A DNA stretch of 5,664 nt from Bacteroidales bacterium (GTDB lineage: Bacteria; Bacteroidota; Bacteroidia; Bacteroidales; ML635J-15): NCBI GenBank assembly GCA_028697515.1, contig JAQVEY010000176.1:1-5664 (forward strand), given 5' to 3'. The translations under genes were made by a program, and so were the position numbers. Below are positions 1 through 5,546 of this stretch, piece after piece (position 1 is the stretch's first letter; the number at the start of each line of letters is the position of its first letter). The notes below the pieces were generated by a model that worked only from the letters and a program-made list of their open reading frames with translations, was not told the DNA's origin and searched no databases.

Positions 1-1
1 T

Positions 2-1006
2 TTTGCATCAAATTATCCTTATTTTAAAATTGAGACAAACTTCTTATCACTAAAATATTCTTGTGTTTGGGCAGTACACAATTCCTATTTGTTTGAAATG
101 GACACAATTTATGGTGGAGGATATTTCAATAATTACAATAAGTTCAATGTATTTCACTATCTTGACTGGAAAATCGGTAAAAGAATAAATCTCGGTATTT
201 TCGAATCAATAATTACTCACAATAACAGTTTTTTTACATTTGAATATCTTAATCCAATAATCTTTTTCCGTCCTGTTGAATTTAATCTTGGTTCGGAAGA
301 TAATGCTCTGCTTGGTACTAATATTAAGTTTGCCATAAATGACCGCAATGCGTTATACGGACAATTTATTATAGACGATATAATTGTCGGACAATTGATA
401 AACGACATAAAACACAGTATAAATCCTGAATATACAGGCGAATACGGTTGGTTTGCAAATAAATGGGCTGCACAAATGGGTTATAAATCTTATGATCTTT
501 TTAAAATCAAAAACCTCGACATTTTTACCGAATTCAATATTGCCAGACCATATACATATTCACATACATATTCGGAACAAAATTATTCACACAAATGGCA
601 ACCATTGGCGCATCCACTTGGGGCAAATTTTATTGAATCGGTGTCCGGCATAAGTTATTTGGGAAAAAGAGTAATTGTTGATGCAAAACTTATGTATGCT
701 TTAGTTGGTGCCGATACTACAGGAACACATTTCGGGCAGAATATTTTTAAGCCTACAATGGACGGAAATCAAGGATATACTTATATTGTAAATTCTTATG
801 GCAACACTATTTTGCAAGGAATTAAAACAAATGTCATGACTGCAAGAATTGATTTCGGCTACATTCTAAAAGAGAATAAAAATTTGTCTTTAAATATCGG
901 CTTAATATTCCGTAAGGTATCTCCCGAAATTGGTGAGGCAAGCCAACAAACCTATCTGTATTTTGGTGTTAAGTCGAATTTTGTGAAGAGAGAAATGGTG
1001 TATTAG
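2..1006 (+). CDS. RemB-like / Wzi-family outer-membrane beta-barrel protein (5' partial)
   Basis: The reading frame is open from the first complete codon at position 2 to the TAG at 1004-1006, so the gene starts upstream of the window. The in-frame TTG at 89 and ATG at 98 are internal codons, not starts. About 334 residues are visible. The protein has alternating aromatic/polar strands typical of an outer-membrane beta-barrel. It also carries blocks I recognise from Bacteroidota proteins related to gliding-motility protein RemB and capsule-assembly Wzi barrels: NPIIFFRPVEFNLGS (about 251-295), a following YGQFIIDD segment, and QPLAHPLGANF (about 599-631). RemB homologues are widespread in species that do not glide, so a motility role is not implied; surface polysaccharide or outer-membrane function is equally possible. 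Its last ~197 bp are duplicated downstream at 1961-2157. Family assignment is from motif memory, without an alignment. Confidence 0.72.
   Translation, partial: FASNYPYFKIETNFLSLKYSCVWAVHNSYLFEMDTIYGGGYFNNYNKFNVFHYLDWKIGKRINLGIFESIITHNNSFFTFEYLNPIIFFRPVEFNLGSEDNALLGTNIKFAINDRNALYGQFIIDDIIVGQLINDIKHSINPEYTGEYGWFANKWAAQMGYKSYDLFKIKNLDIFTEFNIARPYTYSHTYSEQNYSHKWQPLAHPLGANFIESVSGISYLGKRVIVDAKLMYALVGADTTGTHFGQNIFKPTMDGNQGYTYIVNSYGNTILQGIKTNVMTARIDFGYILKENKNLSLNIGLIFRKVSPEIGEASQQTYLYFGVKSNFVKREMVY
810..1006 (+). repeat. 3' end of RemB-like gene, parent copy of a 197-bp direct repeat
   Basis: This stretch matches 1961-2157 at 182 of 197 positions with no gaps. It lies inside the functional-looking RemB-like gene and ends at its stop codon. 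Together with the downstream copy it brackets the repeat-protein gene in direct orientation. Confidence 0.9.
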
Positions 1007-1037
1007 TGTTGAATTTTTTTAAAAGTGTATTAGTGTT
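998..1037 (+). repeat. 13-bp direct repeat around the RemB-like stop
   Basis: GTGTATTAGTGTT occurs at 998-1010, spanning the TAG stop of the RemB-like gene, and again at 1025-1037 in the leader of the repeat-protein gene. The two copies start 27 bp apart. It looks like a small local duplication at the junction between the two genes; no function is apparent. Confidence 0.6.
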
Positions 1038-1056
1038 TAACTTAAAAATAAATAAA

Positions 1057-1875
1057 ATGAAAAAGACGCTTTTTGTTTCCCTTCTGCTAATTTGCCAATT
1101 TATGGCTTATGCACAAATTGAAAATGCTTTCGGTTCATATCTTTATAAACCGGAAAATAGTCAATATGCTATTTATTCCAATTCCTCAGGTAAACTTATT
1201 AGTCAAAAAGTTACCGAATACCAAAGTGTAGGGTTTGACACTGATATTGATAAAACTTTTGGTTCATATCTGTATGAGCCAGAAAATAGCCAATATGCTA
1301 TTTATTCCACTTCTTCAGGTAAGCTCATTAGTCAAAAAGTTACAGAATATCAAAGTATAGGGTTTGACACTGATATTGTTAAAACTTTTGGTTCATATCT
1401 GTATGAGCCAGAAAATAGCCGATATGCTATTTATTCTAATTCTTCAGGTAAACTTATTGGCCAAAAAGTGACAGAATACCAAAGTATAGGGTCTGATACT
1501 GATATTGACAAAACTTTTGGTTCATACTATTTTCAACCGGAAAATAGTCAATATGCTATTTATTCTAATTCTTCAGGTAAACTTATTAGCCAAAAAGTGA
1601 CAGAATACCAAAGTATAGGGTCTGATACTGATATTGACAAAACTTTTGGCGCTTACTATTTTCAACCGGAGAATAGTTGGTATGCAATTTATTCTAATTC
1701 TTCAGGTAAACTCATCAGTCAAAAAGTAACCGATTATCAAAGTATTGGTATTGATACAGATATTCGTAAGGTTTTTGGTGCATACTATTTTCAACCTGAA
1801 AATAGCTGGTATGTAATTTATTCTAATTCTTCAGGTAAACTCATTAGTCAAAAAGTTACAGAATACAAACAGTAG
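1057..1875 (+). CDS. Secreted protein made of six 43-residue repeats, function unknown
   Basis: Encodes 272 residues. The ATG at 1057 is chosen because it directly begins a typical signal peptide (MKKTLFVSLLLICQFMAYA, cleavage before Q). An upstream GTG at 1006 would add 17 residues before it and overlap the previous stop. After a 24-residue leader the protein is only repeats: five full 43-residue units and a sixth cut at 33 residues. The unit reads roughly F-G-(S/A)-Y-x-(Y/F)-x-PENS-x-Y-x-IYS-x-SSGKLI-x-QKVT-(E/D)-YQSIG-x-DTDI-x-K. Each unit looks like about three short beta-strands, so a propeller or solenoid fold is conceivable (inference). No catalytic motif, lipobox or C-terminal type IX secretion domain was seen. 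It begins 50 bp after the RemB-like stop, so co-transcription is possible. I do not recognise the family. Confidence 0.85.
   Translation: MKKTLFVSLLLICQFMAYAQIENAFGSYLYKPENSQYAIYSNSSGKLISQKVTEYQSVGFDTDIDKTFGSYLYEPENSQYAIYSTSSGKLISQKVTEYQSIGFDTDIVKTFGSYLYEPENSRYAIYSNSSGKLIGQKVTEYQSIGSDTDIDKTFGSYYFQPENSQYAIYSNSSGKLISQKVTEYQSIGSDTDIDKTFGAYYFQPENSWYAIYSNSSGKLISQKVTDYQSIGIDTDIRKVFGAYYFQPENSWYVIYSNSSGKLISQKVTEYKQ
1129..1872 (+). repeat. Tandem 129-bp coding repeats (5 full + 1 partial)
   Basis: Units start at 1129, 1258, 1387, 1516, 1645 and 1774; the last is 99 bp. All are in frame, with no length change between units. Similarity is highest between neighbours. Bases 1422-1515 (unit 3) and 1551-1644 (unit 4) differ at one position in 94. 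Units 2 and 3 share a YLYEP version of the opening strand, units 4 to 6 share YYFQP, and units 5 and 6 share a Trp after PENS. That graded pattern is what unequal crossing-over or gene conversion between adjacent copies produces. Confidence 0.95.
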
Positions 1876-1960
1876 TAAAAAACATTACAGTTTGTCTTGA
1901 ACGATATAAACAAGGTCATGATAAGCTGATATGAAGATACTGCTGTTTATGCATTTATTG
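1876..1960. other. Intergenic spacer after the repeat-protein gene
   Basis: These 85 bp separate the repeat-protein stop from the RemB-like fragment. I see no open frame, strong hairpin or promoter box. With the fragment at 1961-2163 and the hairpin near 2190, this accounts for the 341-bp stretch without an intact gene. Confidence 0.6.
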
Positions 1961-2163
1961 TTTTACAAGGAATTAAAACAAATGTCATAACTGCAAGAAT
2001 TGATTTCGGCTACATTCTGAAAGAAAATAAAAATTTGTCTTTAAATATAGGCCTAATATTACGTAAGTTATTTCCCGAAATTGGTGAGGCAAGCCAACAA
2101 ACCTATCCGTATTTTGGGGAAAAATCGAATTTTGTGAAGAGAGAAATGGTGTATTGGATTTAA
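1961..2163 (+). pseudogene. Degenerate duplicate of the RemB-like gene 3' end
   Basis: Bases 1961-2157 align without gaps to 810-1006, the last 65 codons plus stop of the RemB-like gene, with 15 mismatches (about 92% identity). The parental TAG stop is TGG here, so the frame reads on through Trp-Ile to TAA at 2161-2163. There is no in-frame stop inside the fragment. The frame opens at 1930, just after a TGA, and has no plausible start codon or barrel N-terminus, so it cannot make a RemB-like protein. Of the 15 changes, 7 are synonymous, 7 nonsynonymous and 1 removes the stop. The nonsynonymous changes include Leu to Pro and Val to Glu, as expected for relaxed selection. Similarity stops abruptly after the stop-codon position and fades to chance level left of 1961. 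Confidence 0.9.
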
Positions 2164-2182
2164 ATATGAGTTAGAAGAAATC

Positions 2183-2197
2183 GCTCTAAATGAGAGC
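2183..2197 (-). terminator. Weak hairpin between convergent transcripts, possible terminator
   Basis: GCTCT-aaatg-AGAGC forms a 5-bp stem with a 5-nt loop, 20-34 bp past the stop of the minus-strand barrel gene and just beyond the end of the plus-strand pseudogene fragment. It is followed by moderately T-rich sequence in either direction. Position favours a bidirectional terminator, but the stem is short and there is no long T tract. Confidence 0.25.
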
Positions 2198-2216
2198 CTT
2201 AGTTTTGTCTATCTCC

Positions 2217-2837
2217 TTATCTACGAATTATTAAAGATACCGAAGCAATCTCGTCAGTAAAATTTAATCCAAAACTTTGTGTAGTTGATGTTAATGATGG
2301 ATACTTTCTATAGTCAATATTCATTGATAATACAGGATTTATCCCTGCCGAGAAAGCAATCTTATCCGAAACATTAAAAATTAAGCCAAGATTAAACGGT
2401 ATGCCAAATTCAATTTGTTGATTAGACTGCTTCCTATCATCTATAGGTAAGCCTGAGTTTTCTATAATCGAAATTGATTCAAAATAAGACGCAAACAATC
2501 CGGGTCCATAATACAATTGCAATTTTGAGCTTATATTTTTTCTCCACTCAAAACCAATTCCAACACCCCCAGAATAAGAAATAATGCTTTGTGCATAATT
2601 ATAATTTGTATTGTCACCTGTTTTACCATACCTAAATGATAAATTTATTAAATTATAATCAATGTAAAAATTGTCTTTAACTTGAGTTTTAAGTGAAAAC
2701 TCCGGATTAATGGTGGTTATATTAAACGGCATCGGTAATGTAAAATAAAACTCTTTCGATTTATTACTTGACTCCTGAGCTAGTGCAATATTTGCAAAAA
2801 AACAAATTACTAAAACTACAAATACGATTTTTTTCAT
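2217..2837 (-). CDS. Small outer-membrane beta-barrel protein, function unknown
   Basis: Encodes 206 residues beginning at an ATG that opens a signal peptide (MKKIVFVVLVICFFANIALA, cleavage before QE). The mature part of about 186 residues has repeated amphipathic strands rich in Tyr, Phe, Ser and Asn with Gly turns (for example YSGGVGIGFEW, LQLYYGPGLFASYF, FGIPFNLGLIFNVS). This suggests an eight-stranded barrel like the porin-family or OmpA-type transmembrane domains common in Bacteroidota. No OmpA peptidoglycan-binding domain follows. The protein ends in ...SVSLIIRR rather than the usual terminal aromatic residue. It lies 97 bp downstream of the M48 protease gene on the same strand, and I found no TAnnTTTG box in that gap, so it may be transcribed from the protease side. 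A specific function cannot be assigned. Confidence 0.75.
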   Translation of the reverse strand: MKKIVFVVLVICFFANIALAQESSNKSKEFYFTLPMPFNITTINPEFSLKTQVKDNFYIDYNLINLSFRYGKTGDNTNYNYAQSIISYSGGVGIGFEWRKNISSKLQLYYGPGLFASYFESISIIENSGLPIDDRKQSNQQIEFGIPFNLGLIFNVSDKIAFSAGINPVLSMNIDYRKYPSLTSTTQSFGLNFTDEIASVSLIIRR

Positions 2838-2934
2838 AACCTACAAATTAAAATTTTCTGATTTATTTTCTATATTTTACTGCTTAAAACGATGTGTATT
2901 AAAATATATTGCTGTACTACACAAAATTCTATTT
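2838..2934. other. 97-bp gap between protease and barrel genes
   Basis: A/T-rich spacer on the minus-strand transcript. I found no match to TAnnTTTG oriented toward the barrel gene and no convincing terminator for the protease gene. The only inverted repeat noticed is a GTGTA/TACAC pair with a long loop, too weak to call. Confidence 0.5.
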
Positions 2935-4179
2935 CTATCTAGTGTTTTTACTCATCAGATTTTTTATTCTATCATATACGGGTGGATGAGAATAAGATAA
3001 AAACACAACCAATGGATGAGGTGTAAGATTTCCCATATTTTGCGAACTTAGCTTTTTCAGTGCTGAGATTAAATCTGAAGCAAGAGCGTTTTTGGCAGCA
3101 TAATTATCGGCCTGATATTCTGCTTTTCGACTAAAAACGGACGAAATTATCCCCAAGACCGATGATAAAGGGCTGTAAATTATTCCGAAAGCTATTAAAG
3201 CAATATGAAAACTTGCCTCATCAACACCTAAAGCCTGAGATAAGATATCGCTGCCCGCAAATAAACCAAAAATAAAAAGCGTAATTCCTGTTTCGATTAT
3301 CGAAGCAAACATTGACTTATAGATATGTTTATGTTTATAATGTCCAATTTCATGAGCCAAAACTGCAACAATTTCGTTTGTTGTCATTTCGTTTATTAAT
3401 GTGTCATACAAAACTATTCGTTTCTTCGGTCCCATTCCGCTGAAATATGCATTTGCCTTTGTTGAGCGTTTTGACCCATCAATCACAAATATTTTCGAAA
3501 TATTAAACCCTGCTTTTTCCCCAAATTCCATAATTGCTGATTTAAGATCTCCTTCTTCAAGCGGAGTTTGTTTGTTAAAAAGAGGAACTATCAAAACAGA
3601 ATATAACATATTCATAAACAAAGAAAATACGACAACGACAAGCCAGGCATATAGCCAGAAATATTCTGGATCAAGATTATAAATCCATATTATTAAAGAA
3701 AGTAGCCCCCCTCCTATTATTCCGCCTAACAACCAGCCTTTTATTTTGTCGAGAACAAATGTTTTGGGTGTGGTTTTATTAAACCCGTATTTATTCTCAA
3801 TAACGAAAGTGTCATAAACTGAAAAAGGAGTGCTAAGAACATCAGCCGCAAACATAAGAATTGCAAAGAAAATCAGCGGTTTTAAAATAAAATGCTCACT
3901 AATTTGTCCTGAAAGACTATCAACAAAAGTAAAACCTCCAAAAATCAACATTCCAACAATAAGGATAAAACTAAATGTTCCTGAAATTATCCCAAAACGA
4001 TAATTCTCTAGTTTATATTTCTGTTGCTTTTGATATTTTTCCGGATTATAAATATCTTCTAAAATTTCAGGAACAGGTTTCTTAAACCAGGTTGCATTAA
4101 GATAACCAAGAATTTGTTGAGCAAAAAACCCAAAAACTACAATTGCAAGAATTATTAAATATAGAATTTCTGATGTCAT
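2935..4179 (-). CDS. M48-family (Ste24-type) integral-membrane zinc metalloprotease
   Basis: Encodes 414 residues from the ATG at 4179. A TTG at 4197 would add six residues and overlap the transposase gene, so the ATG is preferred; GGAGAG lies about 10 nt before it. About seven hydrophobic segments are visible: near residues 4-24, 62-84, 98-117, 146-166, 172-200, 290-310 and 322-345. The conserved N-domain block TPFSVYDTFVIENKYGFNK is at about 117-135. The zinc site HEIGH is at 276-280 and the third ligand Glu354 sits in EYQAD; a C-terminal HPPVYDRI block follows. These are the hallmarks of Ste24/CAAX-type M48 peptidases, which cleave membrane or membrane-associated proteins with the site facing the cytoplasm. 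Length fits the family and no key residue is missing. Bacteria lack prenylated CAAX substrates, so quality control of membrane proteins is the more likely role (inference). Confidence 0.93.
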   Translation of the reverse strand: MTSEILYLIILAIVVFGFFAQQILGYLNATWFKKPVPEILEDIYNPEKYQKQQKYKLENYRFGIISGTFSFILIVGMLIFGGFTFVDSLSGQISEHFILKPLIFFAILMFAADVLSTPFSVYDTFVIENKYGFNKTTPKTFVLDKIKGWLLGGIIGGGLLSLIIWIYNLDPEYFWLYAWLVVVVFSLFMNMLYSVLIVPLFNKQTPLEEGDLKSAIMEFGEKAGFNISKIFVIDGSKRSTKANAYFSGMGPKKRIVLYDTLINEMTTNEIVAVLAHEIGHYKHKHIYKSMFASIIETGITLFIFGLFAGSDILSQALGVDEASFHIALIAFGIIYSPLSSVLGIISSVFSRKAEYQADNYAAKNALASDLISALKKLSSQNMGNLTPHPLVVFLSYSHPPVYDRIKNLMSKNTR

Positions 4180-4184
4180 ATAAA

Positions 4185-4613
4185 TTAGACTCTCCAATTT
4201 TTAGGATTGTTGCGAATATATTGTTTTATTTCGTAATAACGTTCGTCTGTACGGATAATTTCGTCCCAAAAATCAAATTGCCAATTTGTTTTTCCCGGAG
4301 TATTTCTAATCTCATTGATTCGACGAGACGAAAATGTTTTCAATGCACGCACAAATTCCGAAATCCCGTGTTTTAGAACTGGTTTGTTGTCGTTATTGTA
4401 GAGTTGGGTTTGAAACCCAACTCTACAATCGACAACACAAACCAGATTCCAAATCACCATTATCATATGCATATGATTTGGCATAATAATAAATTCATCC
4501 AAAATTAAATTTTTATAATGATTTGGTAAATCAAACCAACATTCTTCAACAATTTTCCCATATTCGTTTAAAATCAGTTCTCTATTAATAATTTTACCAA
4601 AAATATGTTCCAT
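4185..4613 (-). CDS. IS200-like / RAYT-type Y1 HUH transposase, probably N-terminally truncated
   Basis: Encodes 142 residues from the ATG at 4613. The HUH metal-binding motif is PNHMH (His47, His49). The catalytic Tyr is most likely Tyr132 in QYIRNNPKNW, the family's C-terminal block. ELILNEYGKIVEE and EFVRALKTFSSRRIN also fit single-domain REP-associated tyrosine transposases, which nick and rejoin single-stranded DNA at hairpins. The frame upstream of the Met still encodes DYTQNGKYFITI, the first core beta-strand of this family, but is cut off by TAA at 4662-4664. As drawn, the protein lacks that strand and may be inactive. The commonly conserved His in the HIIR-like segment is Glu here (DEIIR). 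A long hairpin lies inside the gene. It sits between the regulator and the protease on the same strand, 5 bp from the protease start. No terminal inverted repeats or target duplications were found. Confidence 0.85.
   Translation of the reverse strand: MEHIFGKIINRELILNEYGKIVEECWFDLPNHYKNLILDEFIIMPNHMHMIMVIWNLVCVVDCRVGFQTQLYNNDNKPVLKHGISEFVRALKTFSSRRINEIRNTPGKTNWQFDFWDEIIRTDERYYEIKQYIRNNPKNWRV
4379..4445. repeat. Long near-perfect hairpin inside the transposase gene
   Basis: The core is a perfect palindrome: 17-bp arms 4395-4411 (ATTGTAGAGTTGGGTTT) and 4413-4429 with a single G between them. Outside a 2-nt bulge (TT at 4393-4394) another 7 bp pair (GTTGTCG 4386-4392 with 4430-4436). After a second 2-nt bulge on the other side, 7 more bp pair (4379-4385 with 4439-4445). 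The total is about 31 bp. The minus-strand frame stays open through it and encodes the variable loop residues around CRVGFQTQLYNN, between the HUH and Tyr motifs. It resembles the REP/BIME-like hairpins that RAYT enzymes recognise. Confidence 0.9.
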
Positions 4614-4761
4614 ATTTTTTTCTTCTATTGTTATAAAATATTTGCCGTTTTGTGTATAGTCTTAACCATGCAACCTGTTTCCAGTACTTTTAAATATTTT
4701 TTAAAAAAAACCATATTTCTGTACTTTTGCAGTCTGTTTAACCAATCCTTTTTTCCCTTCT
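4614..4761 (-). pseudogene. Spacer with remnant of the transposase N-terminus
   Basis: In frame with the transposase, 4614-4661 encodes DYTQNGKYFITIEEKN, then TAA at 4662-4664. Beyond the stop, 4665-4700 reads KIFKSTGNRLHG before another TAA at 4701-4703. RAYT N-termini commonly read like RxSxRLKGYDYSQNGxYFITI, so NRLHG-stop-DYTQNG fits an original frame in which a Tyr codon became TAA. No ATG lies in this frame before the second stop. The remaining ~58 bp to the regulator's stop are very A/T-rich and contain no gene or clear terminator. Confidence 0.5.
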
Positions 4762-5430
4762 CTATTTCATCAATTCGTACAACTCATAGGTGTTTAAAAT
4801 TTGAATGTTTTTTGCTTCTGCTTTAATTGTTCCGTCATTGTGCATTTCACGTATTGCCCTTGCTAAAGATGGTCTGGTAACTCCAAATAATTCTGCAAGT
4901 TTTTCCTGTGATAATGGCAGCGTGACAAGGTTTCTATTGCTATTTTTTGCAAGATTCAAAATATAATAAGCAAATTTGCCCTTTATGCTGTGAAAACTTA
5001 AAAATTTGAGTTTTTGCGAAAGAAATTGTGCCCTACCCGATACATTATTCATATAATTAATAAGTAGTTTATCGCTGCGCTGCATCATTTTAACAAATTC
5101 TGATTTAGGAATTTTCACAATTTTTGTTTCTGTTTGTGCAACAATATTCACTGGATAGAGATTATTCATACCAAAAACAAATGCGGGTGCAAGCGGTCTA
5201 GGGCTTTCTATTTCCTCAATAACAATAGTTTTTCCCGAAACATCAACCATTTCGCCCCTAACAACCCCTTCTAAAACTATCATCAAAAACTCAACTTTTT
5301 CATCCTGATATGCTACTATTTCTCCTACCATATATTCCTTTGTCTGATAAAAAATCCCATCAAAGATTTTTTTTATTTCAGGTTCTCCTATCCCACTAAA
5401 CAAGGCACATTGGGTCAATGTTTGATTCAT
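4762..5430 (-). CDS. Crp/Fnr-family transcriptional regulator, HcpR-like
   Basis: Encodes 222 residues from the ATG at 5430. Residues 1-115 form a cyclic-nucleotide-binding-like beta-roll, 118-140 the dimer helix, and 150-212 a winged helix-turn-helix, with SQEKLAELFGVTRPSLAR at 174-191 holding the recognition helix. The cAMP phosphate-binding signature of CRP is absent; the region reads ESPRPLAPAFVFG instead. There is only one Cys (residue 8), so an Fnr-type 4Fe-4S sensor is excluded. The position of CRP's DNA-contacting Glu181 is Pro here (RPSLAR). This resembles Bacteroidota regulators found next to hcp/ferredoxin genes; HcpR of Porphyromonas gingivalis is the studied example and responds to nitrosative stress. 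The gene diverges from a ferredoxin-type gene and shares with it a palindromic operator. HcpR orthology is inferred from context and motif memory. Confidence 0.88.
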   Translation of the reverse strand: MNQTLTQCALFSGIGEPEIKKIFDGIFYQTKEYMVGEIVAYQDEKVEFLMIVLEGVVRGEMVDVSGKTIVIEEIESPRPLAPAFVFGMNNLYPVNIVAQTETKIVKIPKSEFVKMMQRSDKLLINYMNNVSGRAQFLSQKLKFLSFHSIKGKFAYYILNLAKNSNRNLVTLPLSQEKLAELFGVTRPSLARAIREMHNDGTIKAEAKNIQILNTYELYELMK

Positions 5431-5447
5431 ATATAGGTATTTTGGTA

Positions 5448-5455
5448 CAAATATA
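5448..5455 (-). promoter_or_regulatory. -7 promoter box of the regulator gene
   Basis: On the minus strand this reads TATATTTG, an exact match to Bacteroidota TAnnTTTG. It lies 17 bp upstream of the ATG, giving a leader of about 14 nt if transcription starts near 5444. The -33 region falls in the 5473-5488 palindrome and has no TTTG. A bound regulator would therefore overlap the RNA polymerase site, which suggests autoregulation, probably negative. Confidence 0.55.
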
Positions 5456-5472
5456 ACTATTATTTTTTGTTT

Positions 5473-5488
5473 TGTAACATATGTTACA
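5473..5488. promoter_or_regulatory. Perfect 16-bp palindromic operator for a Crp/Fnr regulator
   Basis: TGTAACATATGTTACA is a perfect inverted repeat with Crp/Fnr-type half-sites (TGTAAC / GTTACA), located between the divergent regulator and ferredoxin genes. Its centre is at 5480.5. If the ferredoxin promoter's TATTTTTG box occupies -11 to -4, the centre is at about -41.5, the class II activator position. It also covers the -33 region of the regulator's own promoter. Confidence 0.8.
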
Positions 5489-5510
5489 TAAATGGCATTA
5501 AAAAGTCCCG

Positions 5511-5518
5511 TATTTTTG
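5511..5518 (+). promoter_or_regulatory. -7 promoter box of the ferredoxin gene
   Basis: TATTTTTG matches TAnnTTTG exactly and lies 28 bp before the ATG. No TTG/TTTG appears at the expected -33 distance; the operator sits just upstream instead. A missing -33 element fits a promoter that depends on an activator. Confidence 0.6.
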
Positions 5519-5546
5519 TTTCAAAATTAGAATAAAAATTAAAATT

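Noticed and set aside
89..100. TTG at 89 or ATG at 98 as the real start of the RemB-like gene
   Set aside because: The frame is open back to the window edge and the visible product lacks a signal peptide, so the true start is upstream.
1006..1056. GTG start at 1006 giving a 289-residue version of the repeat protein
   Set aside because: It would place 17 residues before a textbook signal peptide and overlap the preceding stop codon; the ATG at 1057 is the natural start.
1129..1872. Tandem repeats considered as a CRISPR array
   Set aside because: The 129-bp units are contiguous and in frame, with no unique spacers; they encode protein repeats.
3401..3682. Plus-strand open frame opposite the protease gene
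   Set aside because: It is antisense to a well-supported gene and shows no recognisable protein features; likewise 4143-4376, 4605-4826, 453-653 and 217-408 are shadows.
4180..4197. TTG start at 4197 for the M48 protease
   Set aside because: It adds only six residues and overlaps the transposase gene; the ATG at 4179 gives an N-terminus that runs straight into the first membrane segment.
4691..4719. A/T-only inverted repeat downstream of the regulator gene considered as a terminator
   Set aside because: It has no GC-rich stem, and A and T runs pair by chance in this composition.
4722..4729. TACTTTTG on the + strand, a match to TAnnTTTG
   Set aside because: There is no -33 element, and the only thing downstream is the antisense of the regulator's 3' end; in this A/T-rich spacer the match is probably chance.
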